The notes: generated by a model from the letters alone, not told the origin. A stretch of 64,000 bases of DNA from Flavobacteriaceae bacterium (GCA_947448525.1 CANFNV010000006.1:1-64000); one strand, 5' to 3'; counted from the first letter of the stretch, positions 16,875 through 26,883 are shown. Numbers and translations: made by a program.

Positions 16875-18320
16875 TCAGCGGAATGTCTCTAAAATAAAAT
16901 CTTCAAAAGAAGCCACCCATCCAATAATTTTGTTCAATAGCCAAATGCTCCATTCTAATATTTTTAATAAGGGCAACCAAACAACATCGATTGCAGCTAG
17001 CACCATAACCACCAAACCCAAAGCAAGTATGATTGACATACCGGGTAGTATGACTAAATTAGTGATAAAAAATAACCCTGGAAATTGATGAAAGTAGTAA
17101 ATACTCATCGGGAATGTTCCAATTTGTGCGGCAAAAGAGACGGTTATTATATCCCATAAATATGAAGTGACTTTATATTTTGGTGTCCAAATTGAAGACA
17201 ATAAAGGTTGCAACCAAACAATAAAAAAGAGTGCTACGTAACTCAATTGGAATCCAACATCAAATAGGAATGCGGGTTGAAACAATAGAATTATTAATGC
17301 CGAGACGGCTAATGTGTTGTAAATATTGATGCTTCTTCTAAGAAACATTCCAATAGCAACAAACGAAAACATGGTTACAGAACGCACTACAGAGGGCGCT
17401 AAACCAGCCAAAATTCCAAATGCCCAAAGCGATAATATTACAATTAGCAGTTTTATAAGTGACGCTCTTTTGGTATTCGGAAAGGGTTTTAAGAGAAAGG
17501 TAATGAATAGCAAAATAAAGCCAACATGCAATCCCGAAACCGACAGCACGTGTACCGCACCTGCATATTGATAATCGCGAACGACTTCTTGGGAAATGTC
17601 TTGTTGTTGTCCTAATAGTAAGGCCACTACAACACTTAATTCGGATTTGTTGAAATGGTTTTTTTCTAAGTTATGTATGATTTTGTTTCGGAGTTTACTA
17701 GCATAATAAGAAACGCTTTTACTACTAATTGTACTTATTTTTATATCAGAAGCATTGGCATACAATTGAGCGTAAATTTGTTTATTTTCTAGGTAATTTC
17801 CATAATCAAATTGATTGGGATTGTTGGGTTTTCTATTTACATATAACGAACCAATGACTTTAAGATGTGTGCCTATTTCAATTGTTTGAAGTATGCTGTC
17901 TTTTCTGATATTTAGTATAACTTTTCCGAAGCTTTCTTTGTGGTTCAATTTAAATAAAAAAGCTACGTATCGGTCATTTTTGTTCGAGTTCTTTAGTTTT
18001 TCTTTAACAACAACTTCTGAACTGTATTCTTTGTCGGAATTAGATAATTGATGCAAATAATGGTTTGCATTCAAAGTTTGATTGTTGGAAACAAGTGTAA
18101 AAACTCCAATAAAAAAAGACACAATCAAAGTAGCAACACCAAAAGAGAATTTTTGAAAAATATTTTTTTTAGATGTAAAGAAGAAGAAACATAAAACAGC
18201 CATTCCGACTAAAAGGCAAAGTAAAGCCAATAAAAAAGACGGTTTTGCATAATGGGCGCAGAGGATGCCCAATACAAAACTACCCGTAATTTTCAGTAAA
18301 GGAAACTGTAATACTTTCAT
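16875..18320 (-). CDS. comEC: ComEC/Rec2 competence channel, N-terminal part (frameshifted gene)
   Basis: ComEC forms the inner-membrane channel for single-stranded DNA uptake in natural transformation. These 481 residues hold the DUF4131 region (about 30-190) and the competence domain with its signature AGAVHVLSVSGLHVG (253-267) and multiple membrane helices. The frame stops at TGA 16875-16877 right after EDFILETFR. Adding one T to the minus-strand run at 16891-16894 restores EDFIFRDIPLNSYMMW and joins the downstream 192-residue part. It lies 115 nt after lpxB on the same strand and is probably the last gene of the surE-lpxB transcript. The context TATTTTAG is not a canonical -1 slippery heptamer. 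Confidence 0.88.
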   Translation of the reverse strand: MKVLQFPLLKITGSFVLGILCAHYAKPSFLLALLCLLVGMAVLCFFFFTSKKNIFQKFSFGVATLIVSFFIGVFTLVSNNQTLNANHYLHQLSNSDKEYSSEVVVKEKLKNSNKNDRYVAFLFKLNHKESFGKVILNIRKDSILQTIEIGTHLKVIGSLYVNRKPNNPNQFDYGNYLENKQIYAQLYANASDIKISTISSKSVSYYASKLRNKIIHNLEKNHFNKSELSVVVALLLGQQQDISQEVVRDYQYAGAVHVLSVSGLHVGFILLFITFLLKPFPNTKRASLIKLLIVILSLWAFGILAGLAPSVVRSVTMFSFVAIGMFLRRSINIYNTLAVSALIILLFQPAFLFDVGFQLSYVALFFIVWLQPLLSSIWTPKYKVTSYLWDIITVSFAAQIGTFPMSIYYFHQFPGLFFITNLVILPGMSIILALGLVVMVLAAIDVVWLPLLKILEWSIWLLNKIIGWVASFEDFILETFR

Positions 18321-18435
18321 TATTATAAAAGTATTAAAAATAAATTTCTTGTAAAACTATTTTTCTTCTTTTGAACAAGTAACTATTCAATTGATTTAGT
18401 GAAAAAAAAGGACAAAAAAAGTAAAATTAAAAATC

Positions 18436-19548
18436 TCAACAAATAGCTTCAACAATTAGTTTAGCAGTTTTTTCGCTTGCTCCAATTCCGCCCAATTTTT
18501 GTTCTAGCTCATCGTATTTTTTAAGTAAAGTAGTACGGTGGTTTTCATCTAAAATCTTAGTCAACTCGGCTTTAATTCTTTTTGGATTGCATTCGTTTTG
18601 AATTAATTCGGTAACTACTTGTTCGTCCATAATTAAGTTAACCAGCGAAATGTATTTTAAAGTAATAATGCGTTTTGCAATTTGATAAGAAACCCAGCTT
18701 CCTTTGTAGCAAACTACTTCGGGAACTTTAAAAAGCGCTGTTTCTAGCGTTGCGGTGCCCGATGTAACCAAGGCGGCATGCGCATTTGCTAATAAATCAT
18801 AGGTTTTATTAGATACAAATTTGATGTTTTTGTCTTTTAGAAAGGGCTCATAAAATGAATATTCTTGACTAGGAGCACCGGCAATCACAAATTGATAATC
18901 GGGAAAATCTTCTACAACACTCAATAGGAGGGTAAGCATTTTTGTAATTTCTTGTTTTCTACTACCAGGTAGTATTGCTATAATTGGTTTTTTGTCCAAA
19001 TGGTTTTCAGTTCTAAAAGCATTATCGTCTGAAGTTGTGCTGTTATGAATGGCATCAATTAGAGGATGTCCCACGAATTCCACTGGGAAATGGTGTTTCT
19101 TTTCGTAAAAATCTTTTTCAAACGGCAGAATGACATATAATTTATCAAAATCTCGTTTGATGTCTTTAATTCTATTTTCTTTCCAAGCCCATATTTGAGG
19201 CGAAATATAATAATGGGTTTTAATCCCTTTTTGCTTTGCCCATTTGGCAATGCGCATATTGAAACCAGGATAATCAATAAAAATAATCACATCGGGATTA
19301 AATTGTTCGATATCGGCTTTACAGATTTTAATATTATTGAGAATGGTTTTTAAATTCAAGATGACTTCTGCAAACCCCATGAATGCCAATTCACGATAAT
19401 GTTTTACCAAAGTTCCCCCTGAATTTTGCATTAAATCACCACCCCAAAAACGAATATCGGCTTCAGCATCTTTTTGATTCAATGCTTTCATCAAATTGGA
19501 ACCGTGTAAATCTCCAGAAGCTTCACCAGCTATGATATAATACTTCAT
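18436..19548 (-). CDS. lpxB: Lipid-A-disaccharide synthase
   Basis: LpxB condenses UDP-2,3-diacylglucosamine with lipid X to form the lipid A disaccharide, a peripheral membrane GT19 glycosyltransferase. 370 residues, normal length. It shows the N-terminal AGEASGDLHGSNLM (7-20), SPQIWAWKENR (about 115), LPGSRKQEI (about 193) and TSGTATLETAL (about 262). It starts 1 nt after the small membrane protein gene, in the order surE, small protein, lpxB. It indicates a Gram-negative envelope with lipid A. Confidence 0.95.
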   Translation of the reverse strand: MKYYIIAGEASGDLHGSNLMKALNQKDAEADIRFWGGDLMQNSGGTLVKHYRELAFMGFAEVILNLKTILNNIKICKADIEQFNPDVIIFIDYPGFNMRIAKWAKQKGIKTHYYISPQIWAWKENRIKDIKRDFDKLYVILPFEKDFYEKKHHFPVEFVGHPLIDAIHNSTTSDDNAFRTENHLDKKPIIAILPGSRKQEITKMLTLLLSVVEDFPDYQFVIAGAPSQEYSFYEPFLKDKNIKFVSNKTYDLLANAHAALVTSGTATLETALFKVPEVVCYKGSWVSYQIAKRIITLKYISLVNLIMDEQVVTELIQNECNPKRIKAELTKILDENHRTTLLKKYDELEQKLGGIGASEKTAKLIVEAIC

Positions 19549-19549
19549 C

Positions 19550-19822
19550 TTACAAAAATAATGTTGCTATTGCTAAAATTATGGTCGCCAAAACTACTCC
19601 GCGTGCCATAAGTTCTTTGTTTTTTTTGAGTAAAATAAAGAAAACTATTATGTTCAAAACTGCGCCTAAAGTAATTACTTTTCCAAGAATTTCTTCGGCT
19701 CTAATAGCGTCAAAATCTTTAAATAAATTATATTGAGTAAAAAAAGCCAAAAATAACGATGATCCTAACAATGCGGATGCAATTCCGATAAAAAGACCAA
19801 TAAGTAAATCTGTTTTCTTCAT
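19550..19822 (-). CDS. Small membrane protein between surE and lpxB
   Basis: 90 residues with three hydrophobic helices (about 7-28, 46-62, 72-88) and the pattern LIGLFIGIASALLGSSLFL at the N terminus. It is packed between surE (10-nt gap) and lpxB (1-nt gap), which supports translation as part of that operon. I do not recognise a characterised family. A role in envelope lipid handling would be a guess based only on the neighbour lpxB. Confidence 0.75.
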   Translation of the reverse strand: MKKTDLLIGLFIGIASALLGSSLFLAFFTQYNLFKDFDAIRAEEILGKVITLGAVLNIIVFFILLKKNKELMARGVVLATIILAIATLFL

Positions 19823-19832
19823 TTAAATAGTT

Positions 19833-20603
19833 TTAAAACTCCCAAGTGTTTAATGTTTGTATAGCATGATGCGCTGTCAAATCATAATGAACCGGTACAA
19901 TTGAAATGTAATGATTTGCCAATGCCCATTCGTCGGTATCTTCGCCTTTATCTAAGTTTACAAATTCTCCCGTTAACCAGTAATATTCTTTTCCAAATGG
20001 CGTCACACGTTTGTCAAATTTTTCTTGCCACATGGCTTTAGCTTGTCGGCAAATTTTGATTCCTTTTATTTCTTCGGTTTTTAATTTTGGAAAATTCACA
20101 TTCAAAACGGTTCCTTCTGTTAAACCGTTTTCTAAAACTTGCAAAGCTATTTTTTTGATAAACGGTTTAATTTGTTCAAAATCGGCATTCCACTTATTAT
20201 CTAATAATGAAAAACCAATAGCAGGGATACCTTCAATACCTGCCTCCAAAGCCGCACTCATAGTTCCAGAATAAATAACATTTATAGAAGAATTAGAGCC
20301 ATGATTAACCCCAGAAACACACAAATCGGGTTTTTTTTTCAGAATTTCGTTTACAGCCATTTTGACACAATCTACTGGAGTTCCAGAGCAACTGTATTCG
20401 GTTATTGTGGCATTTTCGTCCGATATTTTATTTAAATGCAGCGTGTTATTTATGGTTATTGCATGCCCCATAGCACTCTGGGGGCTATCGGGAGCCACAA
20501 CTACCACAGTTCCAATTTCACTCATCACTTCAATTAATGCGCGAATTCCTGGCGCCGAAACTCCATCATCATTGGTAATTAATAGTAAAGGTTTTTTAGA
20601 CAT
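19833..20603 (-). CDS. surE: 5'/3'-nucleotidase SurE
   Basis: SurE is a divalent-metal-dependent phosphatase acting on nucleoside monophosphates. The 256-residue protein has the invariant N-terminal LITNDDGVSAPGIRAL (about 7-22) with the metal-binding Asp-Asp pair, VVAPDSPQSAMGHAIT (about 36-51), SGTPVDCVK (about 73) and SGVNHGSNSS (about 96). It is the first gene of the surE-lpxB-comEC transcript. A TACTTTTG promoter box sits 21 bases upstream. Confidence 0.95.
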   Translation of the reverse strand: MSKKPLLLITNDDGVSAPGIRALIEVMSEIGTVVVVAPDSPQSAMGHAITINNTLHLNKISDENATITEYSCSGTPVDCVKMAVNEILKKKPDLCVSGVNHGSNSSINVIYSGTMSAALEAGIEGIPAIGFSLLDNKWNADFEQIKPFIKKIALQVLENGLTEGTVLNVNFPKLKTEEIKGIKICRQAKAMWQEKFDKRVTPFGKEYYWLTGEFVNLDKGEDTDEWALANHYISIVPVHYDLTAHHAIQTLNTWEF

Positions 20604-20623
20604 TTGAAATTTTATTTGCGTAA

Positions 20624-20631
20624 CAAAAGTA
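20624..20631 (-). promoter_or_regulatory. Promoter -7 box for surE
   Basis: Minus-strand TACTTTTG, an exact TAnnTTTG match. A TTG lies 24 nt further upstream, slightly beyond the usual spacing for the -33 element. It is back to back with the prc promoter about 35 bases away. Confidence 0.6.
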
Positions 20632-20664
20632 ATTATTTTACTACTTATTCCGTTACAATTTCTA

Positions 20665-20672
20665 TAACTTTG
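20665..20672 (+). promoter_or_regulatory. Promoter -7 box for the C-terminal processing peptidase
   Basis: TAACTTTG, exact TAnnTTTG match, divergent from the surE promoter. It predicts a leader of about 75 nt if the ATG at 20755 is used. Confidence 0.6.
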
Positions 20673-20754
20673 AGAAATGTTATTGTTTTAACAAAAAATT
20701 ATACGCAGTAACTCTTTTGCGGCCTAGTTTTTTGTGTATTTTAGTCAAAAATTA

Positions 20755-23028
20755 ATGAATACAATTATTCTATTTATGAAAAGACATTATAAAATTGTAC
20801 TAGTAGTACTAGCACTATCTGTAGGTTTGTGGAGTTTTATACCTAAATCTCAGTCTGACCCAGAAAAAGACAAGTTATTGCTTGAACTTTTGACATATGT
20901 TATTGAAAAAGGTCATTATAATCCTGCTGCTATAGATGATACTTTTTCTAAAGGAATTTATAAAGATTATATAACGGCTTTAGATCCATCAAAGCGATTC
21001 TTTTTACAATCGGATATTGATGAATTTTCAAAATATGAAACTCAAATTGACGATGAAATCAAAAATAAAGAGCTTACTTTTTTTGATTTAACCTATAATC
21101 GTATGATAAAACGTATGGATGAAAGTAAAGAATATTATAAAATTGCTTTGCAAAATCCTATTGACTATTCTGTAAATGAAGAGATTAATACCGATTATGA
21201 AAAAGCGCTTTATTGTAAAAATGTGGATGAACTAAAAGATCGGTGGAGAAGACAAGTAAAACTTTCAACATTAGCTCTATTGGTTGAAAAGCAAAAGATG
21301 CAAGAAGATATTCAAAAGAATAAACTGAAATCACCTGAAGAAAAATTAAAAGAATTCAGAACTAAATTAGGGGATAAATTAACTAAAGAGGCCGAAGATA
21401 AATTCTTAGCAAATCAAAAAAAATCGGATACTGTAACTATAAAAACTTACGAACAACTAGAAAAAGAAACTAGAGAAAAAACCTTAACTTCTTTAAATGA
21501 TAATTTTGCTTTCATCAGTAAAGAATTGGATCGAGAAGATTGGTTTTCTGTTTATGTTAATGTAATTGCCTCTCGTTTTGACCCGCATACTTCTTATTTT
21601 GCTCCTGATGAAAAAGAGCGTTTTGATGTAAGTATGAGTGGTAAACTAGAAGGAATTGGAGCACGCCTTCAAAAAAAGAATGATTTCACCGAAATAACCG
21701 AATTAATTTCTGGTGGTCCCGCTTGGAGACAAAAAGAACTGGAAGCTGGCGATATTGTATTAAAAGTGGCACAAGGTGATAAAGACCCAGTTGATGTTGT
21801 TGGAATGCGTTTGGACGATGTGGTAAAAAAAATTAAAGGACCAAAAGGAACCGAAGTGCGATTAACCGTTAAAAAAACAGATGGCTCTTTGAAAGTAATT
21901 TCGATTATTAGAGATGAGGTTGAAATAGAAGAAACGTATGCTAAATCTAGTATTGTTGAGAAAAACGGAATTAAGTATGGTGTCATTTATTTGCCAAAAT
22001 TCTATATTGATTTTGAAAATAAAGACAGTCGCGATGCAGGAAAAGATATTGCTATTGAAGTAGAGCGACTGAAAAATGAAGGTGTTCAAGGAATCATTAT
22101 GGATGTTAGAGATAATGGTGGAGGTTCTTTGAAAACGGTTGTTGACATTGGAGGTTTATTTATTGAGCAGGGACCAATTGTGCAAATTAAGTCGGCAGCA
22201 GGCAGAAAAGAAGTGCTTTTTGATAAAGACCCAAAAGTAGAGTGGGATGGTCCTTTGGTGATAATGACAAATGAATTTTCTGCATCAGCATCAGAAATTT
22301 TGGCTGCTGCAATGCAAGATTACAAGCGTGCTGTAATAATTGGAAGTAAACAAACATATGGCAAAGGAACAGTTCAAAATGTAATCGATTTGAATCAGTT
22401 TATTCGAGGAAATACACTGGGTGATTTGGGAGCTTTGAAAACTACAACTCAAAAATTTTATAGAATTAATGGTGGTTCTACGCAGTTAGAAGGTGTTAAA
22501 AGTGATATTGTGATACCGGATAGTTATGCGTATTTAAAAATGGGGGAGCGCGATGTTGACAATGCTATGCCATGGGATAAAATTGACCCAGCAGAGTATC
22601 AATTATGGAACAAACAACAGAATTTTGATTTGGCGATTACCAATAGTAAAAAACGTATTGAAAGTAACCCTCAGTTTAAATTGATTGATGAAAATGCAAA
22701 ATGGCGTCAAGCAAGAAATGACGAAAACGTATATAACTTGCAAATTGATAAGTTCAAACAAGAACAAAAAGACTTAGAAGACACAAATAAAAAGTACAAA
22801 TCTATTGCAGATTATTCTAATGTATTAAAGTTTAAATCATTGCCTTATGAAGAGGTACAAATGAAAAATGATTCGACTTTAAAAGAAAAACGCGACAGAT
22901 GGCACGAAAGTCTATCTAAAGATATTTATGTAGAAGAAGCAATTCATGTTTTAGACGATTTACAATCGGGTGCTCCTAAAAAAGTATTGCCTTCTAAAAT
23001 GAAGAAAGAAAAAGTTGTAAAGACATAA
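20755..23028 (+). CDS. prc: Carboxy-terminal (tail-specific) processing peptidase, S41
   Basis: Prc/Tsp-type serine protease that degrades or trims exported proteins from the C terminus in the periplasm. 757 residues: N-terminal membrane anchor or signal (KIVLVVLALSVGLWSF), a helical region, a PDZ domain (about 230-315), and the S41 domain with Ser in SASASE (509-514) and Lys537 in TYGKGT. A C-terminal DUF3340-like region follows. The frame is open to a GTG at 20734. I chose ATG 20755 (MNTIILFMKRHY); ATG 20776 is also possible. Confidence 0.92.
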   Translation: MNTIILFMKRHYKIVLVVLALSVGLWSFIPKSQSDPEKDKLLLELLTYVIEKGHYNPAAIDDTFSKGIYKDYITALDPSKRFFLQSDIDEFSKYETQIDDEIKNKELTFFDLTYNRMIKRMDESKEYYKIALQNPIDYSVNEEINTDYEKALYCKNVDELKDRWRRQVKLSTLALLVEKQKMQEDIQKNKLKSPEEKLKEFRTKLGDKLTKEAEDKFLANQKKSDTVTIKTYEQLEKETREKTLTSLNDNFAFISKELDREDWFSVYVNVIASRFDPHTSYFAPDEKERFDVSMSGKLEGIGARLQKKNDFTEITELISGGPAWRQKELEAGDIVLKVAQGDKDPVDVVGMRLDDVVKKIKGPKGTEVRLTVKKTDGSLKVISIIRDEVEIEETYAKSSIVEKNGIKYGVIYLPKFYIDFENKDSRDAGKDIAIEVERLKNEGVQGIIMDVRDNGGGSLKTVVDIGGLFIEQGPIVQIKSAAGRKEVLFDKDPKVEWDGPLVIMTNEFSASASEILAAAMQDYKRAVIIGSKQTYGKGTVQNVIDLNQFIRGNTLGDLGALKTTTQKFYRINGGSTQLEGVKSDIVIPDSYAYLKMGERDVDNAMPWDKIDPAEYQLWNKQQNFDLAITNSKKRIESNPQFKLIDENAKWRQARNDENVYNLQIDKFKQEQKDLEDTNKKYKSIADYSNVLKFKSLPYEEVQMKNDSTLKEKRDRWHESLSKDIYVEEAIHVLDDLQSGAPKKVLPSKMKKEKVVKT

Positions 23029-23102
23029 ACTTTAAAGGACAGATTGAATTCTTAATAATATGCTGTTTGTTTTCTTGAAAAAAGGATTATGGTGAAAAAT
23101 GG

Positions 23103-23120
23103 TTTTTATAATTATAAAAA
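23103..23120. repeat. AT-only 18-bp palindrome between converging prc and rodA
   Basis: TTTTTATAATTATAAAAA is a perfect palindrome in the 116-base gap between converging genes. It might act as a weak bidirectional terminator, but AT-only palindromes arise easily by chance in this genome. Confidence 0.25.
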
Positions 23121-23144
23121 TTATTGTTTTTATGATTAGTTAGA

Positions 23145-24407
23145 TTACCATTCATTAACCTTATTGGCATCCATTTTTAAGAAAATGAACAGTAATATTG
23201 TAAAGCCCCATAATCCGGAACCACCATAAGAAAAGAAAGGTAATGGTATTCCAACAGTAGGAAAAATTCCCGCAACCATGGCGATGTTTACAAAAAAGTG
23301 TATAAATAATATTCCTGCAACCGAATAGCCATAGACGCGACTGAACTTTGTTTTTTGCCTTTCAGAAAGGTATATGATTCTTAAAAAAAGAGCTACAAAT
23401 AATCCAATAACAATCAACGAACCAAAGAAGCCCCATTCTTCACCTACTGTGGTAAAAATGTAATCGGTATGTTGTTCTGGAACAAAACCTCCTTTTGTTT
23501 GTGTTCCTTCAAGATATCCTTTTCCAAACCAGCCACCCGATCCTATTGCAATTTCCGATTGGTGTATGTTGTATCCAATTCCTTTCATGTCGACTTGTTT
23601 TCCCAATAAAATATTAAAACGGTCTCTATGGTGTTGTTTGAATACATTATTAAAAACGAAACTTACTGAAAAGGAGAAAATGGCTACAATTACTAATATA
23701 ATTCCACTAGCAATAATATTTCGATCCATCAATCGACTTCTAAAATAATTGATTACCAAAACAACTGCTGCAACTCCAATAACAATAAGAGGATTATTGG
23801 TTATTAGCATTAAAATAAATAAAATAATTGCCCCGAAACCGGTTAATAGATACCACCCAGGTAAACCTTCTCTATATAAAACTACAAAGAAAATAGCATA
23901 AATTAAAGCACTTCCGGGATCGTGAACTGCAATTAATAAAACCGGTAGAAAGATTATTGCTAAAGCAATAATTTGATTGTTTACGTTTTTTAAGTTGACT
24001 TGAACATCGGATAAATATTTGGATAATGCCAGTGCTGTAGCTGCTTTTGCAAATTCGGAAGGTTGAATTCCAAACGAGCCAAACGAATACCAATTGGCTT
24101 GACCTTTTACAGATTTTCCGAAAATAAATAATCCAGCAATTGATAATACAGAAATGGTATAAATTACGGAGGCGTATTTTTCATAAAACTTACCTTCTAC
24201 AAATAGAATAACAAGAATTAATGGAAATGCTAAACCAATATATAATAGTTGTTTACCATAAAATTGTGACAAATCAAAAATAGAACCATCTCCCGTAACA
24301 GACGATAAGGATGAGGAGTAAATGTTTAACCATCCCATTATGACCAAAGCAATAAACATGACAACGCTTATCCAATCAATATTGTTTGTTATACTTTGGT
24401 TTTTCAT
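23145..24407 (-). CDS. rodA: Rod-shape peptidoglycan glycosyltransferase RodA
   Basis: RodA is the SEDS-family glycosyltransferase that polymerises lipid II during side-wall elongation with PBP2. 420 residues, about ten membrane helices. SEDS motifs include FGIQPSEFAKAATALALSKYL (about 115) and the C-terminal PLPFFSYGGSGLW (about 387). It overlaps the upstream PBP2 gene by 4 nt and ends the mreBCD-PBP2-rodA operon. FtsW is the division paralogue; operon context favours RodA. Confidence 0.95.
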   Translation of the reverse strand: MKNQSITNNIDWISVVMFIALVIMGWLNIYSSSLSSVTGDGSIFDLSQFYGKQLLYIGLAFPLILVILFVEGKFYEKYASVIYTISVLSIAGLFIFGKSVKGQANWYSFGSFGIQPSEFAKAATALALSKYLSDVQVNLKNVNNQIIALAIIFLPVLLIAVHDPGSALIYAIFFVVLYREGLPGWYLLTGFGAIILFILMLITNNPLIVIGVAAVVLVINYFRSRLMDRNIIASGIILVIVAIFSFSVSFVFNNVFKQHHRDRFNILLGKQVDMKGIGYNIHQSEIAIGSGGWFGKGYLEGTQTKGGFVPEQHTDYIFTTVGEEWGFFGSLIVIGLFVALFLRIIYLSERQKTKFSRVYGYSVAGILFIHFFVNIAMVAGIFPTVGIPLPFFSYGGSGLWGFTILLFIFLKMDANKVNEW

Positions 24408-26380
24408 TTTCTTCTATCTTTTTTAACAGAATCTAACTTGGTTTGTTTCTTTTCTTTTTTATCCTTTATTGAAACTTTTTCATTCATTTTGGACATACTA
24501 TCTTTTATTTGTGAATTTAGTAATGCAACGCTATCTTGATGTCTGCTTGGGTATAGTTTGCTATATTGGTCTTTCAAACTTCCTTCCAACATTCGTTTTT
24601 CAAAATCAACTTTTGTGATTTTACGTCTTAAATATTTCTCAATCATAAGACTTGTTATAGGACCTGCCCATCGTTTTCCCCAATATCCATTTTCTACAAA
24701 TACTGCAATAGCAATTTTCGGATTTTCCTTTGGTGCAAAAGCTACAAAAATAGAGTGATCCTGAAGTTTTACTCGCTTACCGTTGACTTTTAAATAGTTT
24801 TCTGCAGTTCCTGTTTTACCACAAATATCTATTCCTTCAACTCCCAATCCGAAAGCAGTCCCTTTGTTATATACATCAAACATACCATTGATAACTGGCT
24901 CAAAGTATTTTCTATTTATTGTTGTAACGTGTTTGGTTCTGAATTTTTTATCTAAAATTTCACCTTTAATTTTCTTAACAATATGAGGGGTGTAATAATA
25001 ACCTCTATTAGCAACAGTAGCCATTAGGTTTGCCAATTGGATAGGTGTTGTTAATACTTCTCCTTGACCAATAGCATTGGAAACAATTGTTTTACCATCC
25101 CAATTCCACCCAGAATAAATTTTATTATACGTTTTAGAAGTTGGAATTTTACCTTTTTTACCAATGGGTAAATCATAACCCATAAATGCACCTAAACCAA
25201 AACTTTTCAGGTGTTTACTCCAAACATCAACAGCATACGAATGGTTGTTGTATTTGTTTATTGTTTTAATGTAAACATTTCCGAAATAAGTGTTACATGA
25301 TTCATAAATACCGTTATGTAATTGCATTCCTCCGCCATGACAGTGACATTTCATAAATCTGCCACGCGCAAAACTAAATCCATGATTACAGAAAAAGGTA
25401 GTGTTTTCATCAATAACACCTTCTTGCAACGCAACTAAAGCAGTTAAAATTTTGAATGGAGAACCAGGTGGATATTCTGCCAATAATCCTCTATCGTATA
25501 ATGGTTTTGCAATAGAGTCGTTATGCAATAACGTATAGTTTTTTGAACGTTTTCTGCCAACTAACAAGGCTGGATTAAAATCAGGTGCGCTCACAAGAGC
25601 AAGAATCTCACCTGTTTTGGGTTCGATGGCTACAATTCCTCCCCATTTGTTGACCATTAATTCCTCCCCATATTTTTGGAGTTCACCATCAATGGTTAGG
25701 GTTAAATCATCCCCTTGTTTGGAAATGGTATCGTATTTTCCTTCTTTATAGGAGCCAATTTCTCTGTTAAATTTATCTTTAAGAACATATTTAACTCCTT
25801 TTTGTCCTCTTAAAAAAGTTTCGTAGCTTTCTTCAACTCCTTGCTTTCCAATCAAATCTCCTCCAACATAATACGGATTTTTCTTTACAATATTTTCGTT
25901 TACTTGAGTAATAAATCCAAAAACATTGGCGCCATAGGCTACTTGATAATCTCTTAACGAACGCTTTTGAATATAAAAGCCAGTGAATTTTCTAATTTTT
26001 TCTTGAAAAGCAGCGTATTCTAATTTGTTCAATTGCGGCAAAAAAACAGAAGGTAGCATAGGACTGTAAACTCTTGCTTTCTTCATTTTAGTTATTAAAA
26101 ATTCTTTTGTAATATCTAATAATGAGCAAAATTCTACGGTATCCATTTCTTTTACATCTTTGGGAACAACCATAATGTCATAAGAAGGTTGGTTTGCAAT
26201 TAGTAGCTTTCCATAGCGATCATAAACATAACCTCTTTCGGGATAGTCATATTTAATTTTGATAGCATTATTTTCAGATTTTAGTTTGAAAGAGTCTTCA
26301 ATAATTTGCAAATAAAAGAGGCGTACCAATAACAAAGACGCAGTTATAATTACTAAAGCAGGCAATAATGCTTTTCTCAT
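24404..26380 (-). CDS. mrdA: Penicillin-binding protein 2 (elongation transpeptidase)
   Basis: A class B PBP that cross-links peptidoglycan for elongation, partner of RodA. 658 residues: transmembrane anchor (about 5-25), dimerisation domain with R-G-x-x-x-D-R at 49-55, and transpeptidase domain with SPFK (307-310, catalytic Ser307), SCN (361-363) and KTG (522-524). A CHCHGG cluster at 345-350 replaces the spacer seen in proteobacterial PBP2. The C-terminal tail is very rich in lysine. It overlaps mreD by 4 nt and rodA by 4 nt. Confidence 0.95.
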   Translation of the reverse strand: MRKALLPALVIITASLLLVRLFYLQIIEDSFKLKSENNAIKIKYDYPERGYVYDRYGKLLIANQPSYDIMVVPKDVKEMDTVEFCSLLDITKEFLITKMKKARVYSPMLPSVFLPQLNKLEYAAFQEKIRKFTGFYIQKRSLRDYQVAYGANVFGFITQVNENIVKKNPYYVGGDLIGKQGVEESYETFLRGQKGVKYVLKDKFNREIGSYKEGKYDTISKQGDDLTLTIDGELQKYGEELMVNKWGGIVAIEPKTGEILALVSAPDFNPALLVGRKRSKNYTLLHNDSIAKPLYDRGLLAEYPPGSPFKILTALVALQEGVIDENTTFFCNHGFSFARGRFMKCHCHGGGMQLHNGIYESCNTYFGNVYIKTINKYNNHSYAVDVWSKHLKSFGLGAFMGYDLPIGKKGKIPTSKTYNKIYSGWNWDGKTIVSNAIGQGEVLTTPIQLANLMATVANRGYYYTPHIVKKIKGEILDKKFRTKHVTTINRKYFEPVINGMFDVYNKGTAFGLGVEGIDICGKTGTAENYLKVNGKRVKLQDHSIFVAFAPKENPKIAIAVFVENGYWGKRWAGPITSLMIEKYLRRKITKVDFEKRMLEGSLKDQYSKLYPSRHQDSVALLNSQIKDSMSKMNEKVSIKDKKEKKQTKLDSVKKDRRK

Positions 26381-26883
26381 CGTTTACTTGGCTTGATTAA
26401 GTAAATAATTAGTATACAAATTATAATGGTGAATAGGGTACTGGCAATAGTTCTAAATACGATATTCCAAAAATATTCGAAAGTGAATACTTCTAATATG
26501 AATAAGGTCAAGTGATGAATGATAACCGCTAATAAGATAAATGAAAATCGTTCAGGAGTTAATACATCGTTCAATCGTACTGTTTGATATTCATAACTTA
26601 ATCCAAACGAAAATCGGAATAGGGCTGGTCTAAAATTAGCAAGCATTAAACAAGCTGCAGCATGAACACCTCCTGAATTACAGAATAAATCCATGATTAA
26701 GCCTAAGAAAAAACTCGCGGCCAACAGACCATATTTATTTCCATTTACTGGATAGAGAATGATGAAAAGAATATACGGGTAGGGGTTGATGTAACCAGAA
26801 AAATTAAAATTATTAAAAATAATTACTTGTACTGCAAGCAGCAAAATGAATCTGGCACTATTGATTAACATGGCACTATTCAT
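26377..26883 (-). CDS. mreD: Rod-shape-determining protein MreD
   Basis: MreD is a small integral inner-membrane protein of the elongasome. 168 residues with about five or six hydrophobic helices, including VQVIIFNNFNFSGYINPYPY, which is typical of the Bacteroidetes form. Identity rests on membrane topology, length and its place between mreC (8-nt overlap) and PBP2 (4-nt overlap), because the family diverges quickly. Confidence 0.9.
   Translation of the reverse strand: MNSAMLINSARFILLLAVQVIIFNNFNFSGYINPYPYILFIILYPVNGNKYGLLAASFFLGLIMDLFCNSGGVHAAACLMLANFRPALFRFSFGLSYEYQTVRLNDVLTPERFSFILLAVIIHHLTLFILEVFTFEYFWNIVFRTIASTLFTIIICILIIYLIKPSKR

Noticed and set aside
16885..16900. Programmed -1 ribosomal frameshift in comEC
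   Set aside because: The zero-frame codons ATT-TTA preceded by T do not form an X XXY YYZ slippery heptamer and no clear downstream stimulator was seen; mutation or sequencing error is simpler.
23103..23120. AT-only palindrome as a regulatory site
   Set aside because: Such palindromes are expected by chance in AT-rich gaps; kept only as a low-confidence repeat.
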